Source: Acanthacorydalis orientalis
Taxonomy: Eukaryota; Arthropoda; Insecta; Megaloptera; Corydalidae
Reading direction: 5' to 3'
Assembly (NCBI GenBank): GCA_034766995.1
Contig: CM068315.1
Coordinates: forward strand, 41,276,818 to 41,340,817
Length of the DNA: 64,000 bases
The notes beneath the pieces are model-generated. The model did no database searches, had not been told where the DNA came from, and saw nothing but the letters and a program-made list of their open reading frames with translations. Below, piece by piece: positions 1 to 12,700 of this stretch. The stretch's first letter is position 1. The number at the start of each line of letters is the position of its first letter. Both the position numbers and the translations under genes were made by a program.

Positions 1-237
1 TAAAAAAGAAAGGAATAATTTGAAAATTAAAAATCATGTCTGAAATCAAGCTTTAATTATTATCAATATCAATAATTTTTTCCGTTATATCCACTTCTAT
101 ATGATGATTATCCTGTAAAGGTACATCAATCAATGTAAAAAGATAGTTTCACAAAATTAATAATCTTTTTACCCCACAAATCTCAAAATAATGTTCTAAA
201 CAAAGTACAGTAAAATAAACGAAAACTTTTTTCTTCA

Positions 238-345
238 TTGGCGTTCTGAAGATGATCAAATCTCCATGAAAATGCTCATAAGCAACAATTAAACGGGATG
301 AATAATTTTTTATTGAACATTTTTGATGAGAAAATGTGTTTTCGG
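238..345 (+). repeat. foldback family A copy (one arm)
   Basis: tctgaagatgatcaaatctc, gctcataagcaacaatta and ttattgaacatttttgatga mark the family A right arm. Confidence 0.7.
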
Positions 346-1150
346 GGTGAAAAAAGAATCCATTTATGAAAAATAATTTAAATGAAATGTTACGACTGTA
401 TTGTGAAAATAAAATATTTCTTTTATAAAATTAATTCCACTAAAAGTGCAATTATATTCTATTTTTTTCCTAACAATGACTAATCTCTATGCAAATTTTA
501 AAGTCTTTCAGAGTTTAATGCAGGTAAAAGAAACATATTGATTGAAAACACATACAACAAGAAAGAAAGAGAGGTTGACAAGCGTAGCAAGTAGGATATA
601 GAGCCCCTTGGCTATATAATAAAAAATAATATTCACATTTAATTCACAAAAATTCAAAATTCGTATCGTATTGTTGATGGAAAATTATATTTATTAAATT
701 GTATATAAAAAGTTTAATACGAACCCTGGCATCTTTACTGATTAATTTTAACACTTATTATTTTTAAAAATGTATCTGGGAGAGAAGAAACTAATAATTT
801 AAAACACAATCAATTTTGACATTAAACAACCATTGAACTACTTTCACATGTCAACTTTTGTTTAACGCAGGCTGCTATGATAATAGACAAACTAAATTTA
901 GTTGTGATACCAAACAATATTAAGAATAAATTCTACTAATTTGAAATCTATTTTTAGTTATTTCAAGTAAATTAGCAAGTTCTCATTTATAATAAGAAAA
1001 TAATTTTCAGGAAAAACATGTAATGTTTGATTTTTTTAAAATACTAATGAACTTGGATAGTTTCCATTGGTAGTAAATATTTTTTTAAATGAAATTTTTA
1101 ATGACTTAAGCAGATACAATTAATTCTGACATATTTTTTTATCTTATATA

Positions 1151-1200
1151 TGTGATTCAATTAAGGGTTCCATATGGAAGTATTAAAAAGGGGCGCAAGT
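1151..1200. mobile_element. palindromic MITE M, terminal fragment
   Basis: tgtgattcaattaagggttc followed by catatggaagtattaaaaag matches one end of the 49311-49495 copy (gaatcac end). Only one arm is present. Confidence 0.5.
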
Positions 1201-1729
1201 AAGTGTAACAACTTACCTTATTGATCCATTAAATAAATACGAATTTATTTAAATAGGAAAAATTATGAAAATAAATATACAACACTGAATTTAAATGAAG
1301 AAAAATATATATTTATTTACACTTAATCTAAAAATGCACAGCTTTACATTGCGGAAAAATATATTTTCTTTGATTATACTTACTATCAGTTCAATATTTA
1401 TCAACAATTTGGTACACCTTAAATACATATACGATTAATTATACGGTGTTCAATGAGATATGTATCGGAAAATAATTAAAAACATCTATATACACTAAAT
1501 AAATAACCAATATACCCAAGTACTGTGCTTTTAACATCGCCTACACGAAAACAATATTTCATCATCTATTTTAATTATAGAGTTGGTTTAATAATGCAGT
1601 ATATACTGGCATAGCTAATTAAAATCTTAGACAAGAACCCTTTTTCACTATATCTTAGCACAGAGTTGAATATATTGTTCTAATTAAAGCTATTAAGTTA
1701 AGATGGTTAAAAATAATTGCTCGTATTAA

Positions 1730-1732
<3 letters not shown>

Positions 1733-1784
<52 letters not shown>
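1733..1784. repeat. (TA)n microsatellite
   Basis: About 26 TA units, uninterrupted. Confidence 0.95.
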
Positions 1785-1787
<3 letters not shown>

Positions 1788-2559
1788 AATAGTATGATCA
1801 AAGAAAATGTATCAAATAAAATAAATTTGACGATATAGTAAATATACTTACATAAATTATTAAATTTCTATATTTTTCTTTACAAATGTTTCATATTCTG
1901 TATATTATGATACAAATTCACAATTGAATATTACCTGATTGTTCAGTTTATACTTAAAATAAAATGGACTTAAATCGAATAGGAATCATTAAGGCACATA
2001 CGTTGGTACTCTATTATTGTAGTTGTGTAATGAATATTGTTTACAAGATTAAAAGTTCGATGTAGCTGTATGTATATATATATATATATGTATGTATGTA
2101 TATATGATGATGTTTCCCATACAATGAGCAGAAATTCAGTTTTCGAAAAATTATAGAATTTTTAAACTCTTATTGTAGATTTAATAGTTTCCTTAAAGAA
2201 ATCAAATATAATATATGTTGTAATTTTTTTTTATTATAGTTTAATTGTAAAAAAAGATATGTATTTGTTATTAGATATTAAAGAGCGTTCTAATTCGTTG
2301 ACATATATGGTCAGATGTGTTTAATTGCGTTTTTTTTTTATTCTCTGTGATTGACTGTCAATGGACTTACAGGTATAAAAATGTTTTGACTTGACAACAG
2401 TACCTAAAAAAATTATGAGTTCCTCTTAAAGTAAATGAGGTTTCAATTTAAACGAATTTTCAGTAATTGTAACGTTGGTAATAAATAATATTCCATTTAG
2501 CACTGCTAATCGGTAAAAAAGAAAAAAGTCTGTCAGATTAATGGTGGAATGTTATAAAC

Positions 2560-2562
<3 letters not shown>

Positions 2563-2639
<77 letters not shown>
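2563..2639. repeat. (TA)n microsatellite
   Basis: About 38 TA units, the longest pure tract in the window; translation artefacts here give Tyr-Ile repeats. Confidence 0.95.
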
Positions 2640-2641
<2 letters not shown>

Positions 2642-2885
2642 TATTAGTAAAAATATGCAAATGGTGAAAATAGTAACCGTTTGTAACAAAATCAGTAAAT
2701 AATACAAAAAACACTGAAATGTTGCTACGATGAAATAGTTTTCAGGCAAATTAATCAATACACTTTTTCAGTAACTTATATTTTTTCAATTCATGATTTC
2801 TTGGATTTTTTAATAGAAAATGTACATTTACAAAATGTTATTTGCTTGATGTAAACTAAGAGATTATAGTTTTTGACTATAGTAA

Positions 2886-3290
2886 CAGGTGAGGTTAAGT
2901 ATGATTAAGTCAGGATAAATTAGGTTCGGTTAGGTAGGTTATAGTAAGTGATAACAGATCAGGTTAATGAAGGTTGGGTCATAATAGATTACAATCAATG
3001 AAGTTAGATCTGATTAAATTATGATATATCAAATTAGGTTATTACAAATTAAAGATTGTCAGGTTATGTTAGGTGAGAATAAGTTAGAATAGATCAGGAT
3101 AAGTTATAATAGAACAGGTTAAGTTAGAATGCATTATGGTCGGTCAGATTAGATCATGATAAATGAAGATGTGTCACGTTAGGTCACTTTAAGTAATGAT
3201 AGATCGGGTTAAGTAATATTAACCAAGAATAGTTTAGTCAGAATAGATTAGAATAAACTAAGATACGTCAGGTAATTTTATCAAAAGTTA
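2886..3290 (+). repeat. degenerate GGTTA/TTAGG-like tandem tract
   Basis: About 400 bp dominated by variants of aggtta, gatta and aggttaggt words in one orientation (for example aggttcggttaggtaggtta near 2931). It looks like a decayed pentamer or decamer array related to the insect (TTAGG)n telomere unit. No perfect run remains. Confidence 0.5.
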
Positions 3291-5493
3291 AAAAAATTCA
3301 TATTTAGACAGAATAAATTTTCATGGAACAGATTTTGTGATGACAAGTTCTTTTCAATCAAATCAAGTAAATTAGTATGAGACGAATTAAGTCATATTAA
3401 TTCAAATATATACCCCAATACTTATAACAGCTCTAATAGTTAAATTATTACTTAGTACAATGATTTATTGTGTACTTCAGTATGAAAAATATGAAGATAG
3501 AATGGAATAAAAATCATTTTCTTAACAGTTTATATTTATAATAATGATACAAATATAAACTGTTTTATTAGAATGATATTTATTCTTTTCAGTATTTATA
3601 ATTTTCATATTGTCTAAATATACAATTAATCATTGTAAATAGTAAGTGGTATTCTTTTTAAAATTAATAATTTCCAAAAGTTTGTTGTTATATATAATTA
3701 TTAAATACATTATATATATATATATATATTGAAATATAACATTTATAAAATTCATTGCATTCAAAATAATAATTTTGTGGTCTATCGTTCAGTTTGTTTC
3801 ACTAATTAGTGGCAAAAACAGTAGGTGAAAACTTTTATTCAAAATGATTTGTGTCAAACTTGAGTTTATGATTACTAGTTTAATAGTTAAACTTAACTAA
3901 TTCTATCAAAATCAACTTGACGCTGATTCTTCAAACATGTTTCTATTTATAAACGAAACATGAACCAGAATATGTTACTAATTATTTACTTATATATAAA
4001 AACCATACTTTCACCTTTTCAGTTTAAATATTTCGCAAGGACACTAACTTCAAAATTGGTATAATGCAGTTTTATGATTTATAATAAAAAAAAAACACAC
4101 ATTTATTATCACAAGTGATTTATGATTTATCAGAACCACCTTATTCAAATATAAATACCACAAACGATCAATATTATTGTCAGTATTTGAATACTGAAAT
4201 TATTATTGACCGGGTAAAATACATAATGATGAATGACCGTAGGGAAGGCATACTGATAAAGACTGATAAGGGCTGAATTTATGTTCTTTAGTAAGGGTAG
4301 TATAACATACTAACAGAAGAGTAATGGTAATATTGACAGTAATATTGATCATGTGCGTCTTGACTTGAGGCTTAGACGGAGCTTGCATGGCTATCATGGA
4401 TTCAAGCTGTTCATGTAAACCAATCAAAACCGCAGCATTTTTAATACACATGATCATGGCTAGTATGGCTATGAATGTTGATTTAAATGCAACATTTCAA
4501 ACTGAACAGCCGTGCTCGCTGCATAGTATTAGATGAAAATAGAACTTTTACTGTTTTATAAAAATGATTGTTTTCCTTCAATTTTCTTTTTGACATTAAA
4601 TAAAAATAAAACATTTTTTTTAATCTAACATTACAATAAAATACATGGAAATATATATATAAAGTGTTATAACGAATATAGATTATATAATTGAGTATTT
4701 TGACGATTTAATAAAACGATTCTAGCCGAACAAGTATTCATTTAAGACATACTTTCATATTAACTCTCTCGTTCCGATGCAGTAAATTCAGTTGACAGCG
4801 TGGTTTTTATTTGCAAATATCTATCATGATGTTTTTATTATATTTCTTTATTTTCTTGTCACACACATGTTATATTGATACTAATCGCTAGTGTAAGAAT
4901 TGACCTTGATATTCAACTAATCTTCCATAAATAGTAATTTTCATGGAAAATATTAGCGATAAACTATGTTTACTGCTCCAGTACAGAGAATTTTGATTAG
5001 GCACGGGGCTGGAAGCGTTTAAAGCTATGCAAACCATAATAGCCGACCTCTGCAAGCCTCAAGTTGACGAACCTGAACATTACATCTGACAAACAATATC
5101 AACACACAAGTTTTTTTGTTATATAACATTTTCTCTTTCTAAAGCTATTCGAATTATTCAATCAAAAAGAGTCTTATATAGTAAAACAGTTTTGTCTTCC
5201 TCTTTTCATACTGTTTTTCTCTCTTATGATTATATAACAACAAAACAGATTTGATACTCTGTATGGTCAATATTATTCAAACTGTATCCGTACAAATTTC
5301 GAAAACAGAAAATAAAAATGATATGAAAATACTGAATTTTACTTTATTACATTAAACAAACCGTATTAGAAAAACTAATTCTGCCCATTAAGAGTTACGC
5401 GAATATTTCGAGTCCCTTTGACCAATATCTAAAAAAAAATCAAATAATGTATTTTTCGTTACGAATTCCTTTTAAAATAAAACACTCCTTTCA

Positions 5494-6098
5494 TTTATTT
5501 GTGCATTACACGAGACTTTCCTTAAATTCATACGAGCATGTTTGAAAACCGAACATTTGTGTAACTTGAAACAATATTCTTTTTAAAAGCGATATCTGAA
5601 CCGCTTGAAACAAATAAAAAACAACTGGTTGATAATACGATTATCACTCGACACACGACAATGTTTTTCAAACATCGCTCTATATTTGTATAAAACGTCA
5701 ATCGACTTTGTAACACATAAATGAATTCGATCCATCGTACAAAATGAAATATATACTTACTCTACGTTGAAACAAAACAATATTATATAAATCACAATCG
5801 ATCAATACACCCAAAATAAATAAAACATGCACACAAATACTTTTCAAACTTGTCGCGACTGCTTATTGTATTCTGTCTATTTAAATTATAACACGATTAT
5901 ATAACAATATCATTTTCATTACGTTTATGTATGTGTATCACTTTTCAATTCAAAATTCGCATATAGAAGACCGAAAATTCAAATCCGATCAATTGTTATA
6001 ATAATTTACATTTCTGATCGAATTCTTTGAAGGATTATGAAATTAGTTTTACACTTCACGCACAAATTAAATGCCGCCCCAACGCAAACCAAACAATA
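5494..6098 (-). other. probable sev 3'UTR with candidate poly(A) signal
   Basis: Noncoding sequence after the stop codon. The first AATAAA I noticed on the minus strand is at 5494-5499, about 600 nt downstream. The true end of the transcript cannot be fixed without RNA data. Confidence 0.3.
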
Positions 6099-6688
6099 TT
6101 AACACATTGTATGACTATTGAAAGATAATCGATTATCCTGTCTCATTTCATCGTTGTTAGTATGCAATGAACCGTATCGTTCTATCCCTCCCTCCGATTG
6201 TCTCACATTACTGTACGCACATTTCACTTTTTCAGATCCTTTATAATGATCACTTGTCTGTTTCACACCGTTCTTCGGTAAATATTTTTCTATTCGCGAT
6301 AATAGTTCCTTGTTCGTGTCTTCGTTACGTATACTCCCGTTACGGTATAACTCAGTCGTCTGCGACGTCGAACTACCACTCTTCGTCGATGACGACGACA
6401 ATGCTCTCGGTCGTTCGAATTGAACTGGACCACTGTTATTTTTCTCTGTAAAACTTCGATTGCTTCGTATACTCGAGCGTGGTATTTCATAACCGTCTGC
6501 GGAGGTCAAAGATGTAGGCGGCGCGTCCTCAGAATCGTAGATTATTTCTAGATATTTAGGAGCACTGGATTGTCGAGATTCGAGTGACGGGTCTGGAGGT
6601 GTTTGTGGTAGTATGGCTGGTTGACGAGCTGGGGGAGCTTGTACTGGATCAGGTGATGGCTCGTTCGAATAACTGGTGTTATTACCAG
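6099..6688 (-). CDS. sev: sev exon 25: C-terminal tail and stop
   Basis: Residues 2415-2610 and TAA (6099-6101). Low-complexity, Pro- and Ser-rich cytoplasmic tail with no folded domain. Tyrosine motifs: YSNE (Tyr2421), YLEI (Tyr2460), YEIP (Tyr2481) and YSNV (Tyr2573). The two YxN motifs fit the Grb2/Drk SH2 consensus; Drosophila sev uses a YANE tail site for Drk. The acceptor is tttttaag at 6689-6690. Codon use is less AT-rich than the surrounding DNA. Confidence 0.95.
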
Positions 6689-9642
6689 CTTAAAAATAGA
6701 AACATTAGAGTTTTATTATATATTTTTTAATCTTATCTTTCGGATAATACGATGAGCGTGCATGTATAGAAGGCCAGATGGATAAGTTTCAAGACTAAAA
6801 TATAAGAATGTGTGTTTTTATAAAACAGACATTTACTATTAAATAGGAGGTTGCATTGAAAGCCGCTGTTCACGTGTAAATGTTTCTAGGTGCGTATACT
6901 GTGGGCAGTGACAGATGTCTCTTATGTTATTATGAAGTGTGAACATTTCCCACAAAATTCAATCATTATATGCCATCCTTTTTTTACACAATTGCTTTTC
7001 TATACCCGAATTAAAATGAAATATGATAAGTTGCTTTTCCGATGTGTACTTCTACATTACTTTGATTTGAAAAAAAGTACAGCTGAAGCTTATTGATTAC
7101 TTGTGAAAACTTATAGTAAATCTGCTCCATCGGAAACAGAATGCAAAGATTGGTTTCGACGATTTAAAAGTGGTGATTGTGACGTTCACGACAAACAACG
7201 GCCAGATCAATCGAAAAAGTTCAAAGATAAACAACTGCAAACTCTATTAGAAGAAAACCATGCTCAAATACTCAAATAATTGGCTCAGAAGTTCGAAGTC
7301 AATAAATCAACCATTCCATGACGTTTACAAGCCATGGAAAATTCCAGAAAGAAGGGAGATGACTACCATATGAATTGACAAAAAATGCCATTGCTAATCG
7401 TTTTAACATCTCGATTTCTTTGCTTGCAAGGAATAAAAATAAGTTTCTTGTGTCGTATCGTGACAGGCGATGAGAAATGGATCTGTTCATGGGAAAAATC
7501 ATGGGTTGATCCTGGCCAACCATCAACATCGACGCCAAAGCGAAACATCCACGGTCGTAAAGCAATGCCTTCTATTTGGCGGTATGTGGAGGGTGTCGTG
7601 TATTATGAGCTGTTGAAACCGAAAACAATCACCGACGAACGTTGTCAACAACAATTGGAACGTTCGAATGATAATTTAATGCAAAAACGACCATCAATTA
7701 TATCAAATCGACGAAAAGTGTTTCTTCTCCATGACAACACTCGCCCCCATATTGTTCAAAAAACACAAAAACAGCAGCGTTCAATGCAACCTTTTGATAG
7801 AATTTTCAACGTAATCTCCCCTAAATTTCTTTACTAGTACTGGAAACAGTTTCATTTTTCAAAATTTATTTCACTGACGATTTAATATCATCAACGCCTG
7901 AATAATTCCTTTCTTTTAAAACACTACCTAATTTTAAAAACCTCCATAAATACACTAATTCCAGGGGAATAAAACGGAGTGGGGAATAAAAGTATTTCAA
8001 CTGTTTCTATAATTTTTTTTACCATAATGCGTTAGAAAATATAACGAAAGTCGTGGCTAATGCCATAATCTTGTCAACGACAAATAAGAATTTTACCATT
8101 TGTTTACTGACTTAATTAAAGTGAAAATGTTACTTATATTTGAAAATTATTAATTAAACATTGGTAGAAAAATAAAAAAATAATTCCGCAATCAAATTGG
8201 TGTGCCAAATATAAAAAAAAACGCTTACCATTTTTTTAACATAAAACGAAATATCCTATAGTAGTGTCAGATAAAAGTGTACTACAATTTATAATATTCA
8301 ATATTGAATCAATTTTATAAGAATGCGTTCAAATTGTAATAAAATCTTAAAAAATAATCTAATAAAAAAGTTAACATCTTAAATTATGCAAAAATATTTA
8401 TTCAATAAAACAAATTGGTTGAATTAATGATTTCATTTCAAATTGTTTAAATAAATTGCTGCAAATAAAATCTATTTTTTTCATTCTTTTTCAATAATAT
8501 TACCTTGAAAGTCGTCTTAAAAGAAAGAAATTATCCAAAATTTCGTTAGACATAAATTATTTATTCAAATAAATATTGACCCAATGAATCCAAACGTAAT
8601 TGTGCTTTCATTAAGTAAATTATAGTAATTCAATAAGTGTCGAAAAATATTTTCATATTCTTTCCAATACTAGTTATTGGTCTGTTTTAAATAATTAAAT
8701 AAGATAGCGTATTTCTTGACAGACTTGAATTTAACAAATATAATAAAAAAATATTTTCCGATACTCAATTCAATCGATAGAGAAAATATGAAAGAACAAT
8801 ATTTGATATACCTGGCGATGAACAATTAGAATTGACGTCAAGAAAATATGCTTGATTAATGACGCAGCCAATGACTGGAAGAAAAATGAAAGCGATTTCA
8901 TGTTAACAGTGCAGCAGGCAACATGCTTCGATGTTATGTATGTACAATATTAGTTATCATCGGAAAAATGATGACAGACGATTCTTATATGAGAAACGAT
9001 TGAACTGAACATCAAATATCTACATTTGTATCAGACATTAATAATTGTTTCGATACCTTTAATTACATACATTTTTTGATTTATATAAAATAATAAATAG
9101 AGTAAGGCGTTTATTTATTTAATAATGGGTTGTTAGCTGAGTTCAGCCGATTGATCTTTCACAAACGTTCAGAATTCTCTGAACGAATTGTGAATGAACA
9201 CTGTCTGACAAATTGGTAGAACATAGTTGTTTTTGAAATGGATTTTTTTAAAATGAAAATATTTTTATGGTATATATTTTCGTAATTTTTATTATTTTTA
9301 GATGTAACTAAAAATGATTGCAAAAATTTTATTGAAGATAACATGTGCACGAAATTAAAAAAAAATGTAAATATACAAAAAAATATTGGAACATTTCTAA
9401 ACACGAAAATAAAATAAATCTCATAACAAACAGAAAGAAGAGTTGTTCAGCCAAAAATGAGCTATTACTTCTGAGATAGAGCAGTGAATACTTAGTTGGT
9501 TGAAGAGAGTTAATGATAGATTCATAAGTAAATTTATTATAAAGTTTATCTTAAATTATACAAATAAAATATTTTTTTAAAAAAATTAGAAAAAATGTAT
9601 AGCTTAATTAAAAACGTAACATTTACAAAAATTACAGACATA

Positions 9643-9708
<66 letters not shown>

Positions 9709-12700
9709 GTATATATATATATATTTCTGTATTATTTGAGCATTCCAATAAATATAATTGAATATTAATATTTTTTAAGAAACAGGCAGAGCTGGAAAAT
9801 GATATTTCGAAACAATCTGCTTAATAAATTAGATTAGTAGACTTTTTGTTCAAAATGCATTTCATAACTCATACAAGTGAAAATCAGGATGTACATACCG
9901 TTATTCCTTGCAGGCGTAATATAACATCCGCCGGAAGTTTCTGATGAGGATATCAGAGATAAAGGAGTCGCTGTACACTGTCCCTTCAACCTTTCAAGTG
10001 CATCGAGACAATGCTTGAATGTTGGTCTCACTTCTGGGTTATAACTCCAGCAGTTCAGCATTAAATCATGTCTAATTCACACAGAAATGTCAAATAAATA
10101 ATTTTCAAATGATTCATAAAAATATTATTTCAGTCTACATAAAGTGTATAATTTGAAATAGTTCATGTTTATTAAAAAATAAAAAAAGTTATGCCAATTA
10201 TTTCAGTTCTAAGTTAACTGCAATAAATCATTCTTTTAAACTTGAAGAATTTCAAATATAAATTTTATATGAAATGTTTACAAGTACATAATAATAAAAC
10301 TTATAATTTTTAAAGAAATATAAAAAAAATTAAATCGTAAATTAATTTTTCTTACACTCTGACTGAACATCGCTAAGATATAGAAAATATTTTTTTCTAT
10401 ACATTAACACTCAGAGGATAATGGTATCGCCATCGAAACCCACATAAGCAACACTCAAAAATGATCAATACTCATTTATTGAAGATTTTTGACCAGAATT
10501 TTTCTTTGTTCGTGTGAAGAAGGAAAAATTCATTTAAATCCGAATTAAGCCACAATGCTGACTTAAAACAGTGCAATACTTAATTTTGGAAACAAAATGT
10601 ACTCAACTTTATACACATGAAAGAGATTAAATCTGCATACAAAATCATATTTATTTCACTTTAAAAATAAAAGGGATTCATAATTATATTCAGACGTACC
10701 ATATTTTAAAATAATCTTGCATTTTTTTAAAAAAAATAATAAAAGTTTTAATTCGGCGACTATGGATTCAGTTTTGAAACATGAAGGTGTAATTGAATTT
10801 TGAAATCGATTTAATTCATTGTGTAGGAAATTGCAATTTTAATTTTCAATAAGTTCACTTGTATTCTTATAGGTAAATATCATATTATCAAATAATAAGC
10901 AAAACCACATTTAAAAAAGGAAATTGTTTTATCTTTTTCCTGTACGTTGTTTATAAGCAGGGAAAGTTTTTTTTATAAAATTCCATTAAGATTAAATATA
11001 CCATTATCGAAAATTTAATTATAATGTGCCAAAATTTAATTTGTTCAACTGTTTACGAGTTACAGTAGGCTATGTGAGTGCGCCGTTATTAGAAACAATT
11101 GATAACGAAAATATTACAGATTTCTATAAAATCCATAAGTCACTTTCTCTCTTACACTCTTTCATTATATTATCGTTTATCTTTTTTTCATACAAAAGCA
11201 AACCTGTCATCGTATGAACTGTGACCGCACACATTGTTATATAGATATATTTAAAACTCAAAGTAAAAACAAATATCGTAATTAATGAAATTAAATATTC
11301 ATAGTTTTCATAAATATAACACATATTTACACTTTTTATTCATATTTCAATATCAACTATTAATTTGTACTAATAAATAACATTTATTGGTATAAATAAA
11401 TTTTTAATTATTAAAATTAAAAAAAATCTAGGATAAAATGTATTGTCATAATCATAAATGTTTTTTAAATTTAGTTGAAATGATTGTTAGAAAAAATATT
11501 TTTTTAAATTCAACTTCAGAACTTCAGGTAATATTGAACACCACGTATTGAATCATATACGAACTTTTCCACTGATCCAATATTTATGCCAATGAGAACT
11601 TTTTTTACTGCATGCAGAGTGCATATATTCGTGATTTTTTAATCTATTTATCTACTTAATAGAAAATTCATCAAAAATAAAAATTTTTTTATGTTTAATT
11701 AATACTTACAGTTCTTCCCTGCAATTGTTCGGTCTATGAAGTCGACCACCATTACGTACGTAATGCAAAACTTCCAGATTCGTTCTTGCAGGATACGGCT
11801 GTTGTCCCAGCGTCATTATTTCCCATATGAGAACACCGAATGCCCATACATCTGATTGGGACGTGAAAACACCGTCCACTAATGATTCAGGTGCCATCCA
11901 ACGGACAGGTAATAAACCTTTATAGATGATAAAGTAAGAAAATCGATAAGTCTCTTTACTAATTGATTAACAATTAGTATAAATACCTTCTCCTTCTTTT
12001 CTATAATAATCATTCTTGTACACATCTCTCGCAAGTCCAAAATCGCCAATTTTCACTACTCGTATAGCTGGATCTGACGAAGACACAAGACAATTTCGAC
12101 ATGCTAAATCTCTGTGAACGAAATGTTGTTCTTCGAGGTAACGACATCCTCTAGCGACGTCCACACACATTGAGAAAAGATCTAATAACGTCAGAGCTTG
12201 TGGAGTTTGCTGTTAAAATAAAAATAGTTTTTTTTTAAAAAAAAATATATAATTTTAATTATCATATTTTGTGTATAACATTTAGAGGATTATATTAGTA
12301 TTTTACATATACTGGTTGACTAAAGTACAATACTACACAATATCGTAGTTTCTCTACTCAAAAAAAGAAAGAAAGATATAATAGCAGAGATCAGCGTCCG
12401 CCATGGGCAATAAAAATAGTTTATGAATAAACTATGAGGAGTTTTAAGTATTAAAATATTTAAAATACATTAAAGGTTTAGAAATCATTTGAAAAATGTT
12501 CACCAACTGATTCGTATCTATTTTGTTATTCTAACATGATTTCATTATTAATTAAAGTGCAAGCACATAAAATCTAATCTGATAAATTCATTCATTCAAA
12601 AACATTACGGTATTTGAGATATTTATAAATGTTTAAATTGAATTAAGTCTTATTGACAAATGAAGAATGTAATATATTACACTTACCAAAAGTGGCCTCG

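Larger units (their letters stand above)
1..5493. other. AT-rich intergenic or unassigned DNA
   Basis: No convincing gene. It holds a foldback repeat copy (238-345), a palindromic MITE fragment (1151-1200), three TA tracts and a degenerate GGTTA-type tract (2886-3290). Two somewhat GC-richer patches (4350-4500 and 4990-5095) have short open frames, but I recognise no product. Confidence 0.5.
6689..9898 (-). other. sev intron 24
   Basis: A 3.2-kb intron between kinase and tail exons. It contains the irritans-like mariner relic and a (TA)n tract at 9649-9724; nothing else was recognised. Confidence 0.9.

Noticed and set aside
2552..2758. Open frames rich in Tyr-Ile or Ile-Tyr repeats here and at other TA tracts
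   Set aside because: They are translations of (TA)n microsatellites, not genes.
4203..4457. 84-codon minus-strand frame
   Set aside because: No recognised product, splice context or repeat support; kept only as unexplained sequence.
5000..5090. Plus-strand frame GLEAFKAMQTIIADLCKPQV
   Set aside because: Exon-like in composition, but too short, with no clear splice signals or known family.
6167..6490. Plus-strand and alternate minus-strand frames over sev exon 25
   Set aside because: Shadows of the real exon; the chosen minus frame joins exon 24 in phase and carries the sev tail motifs.
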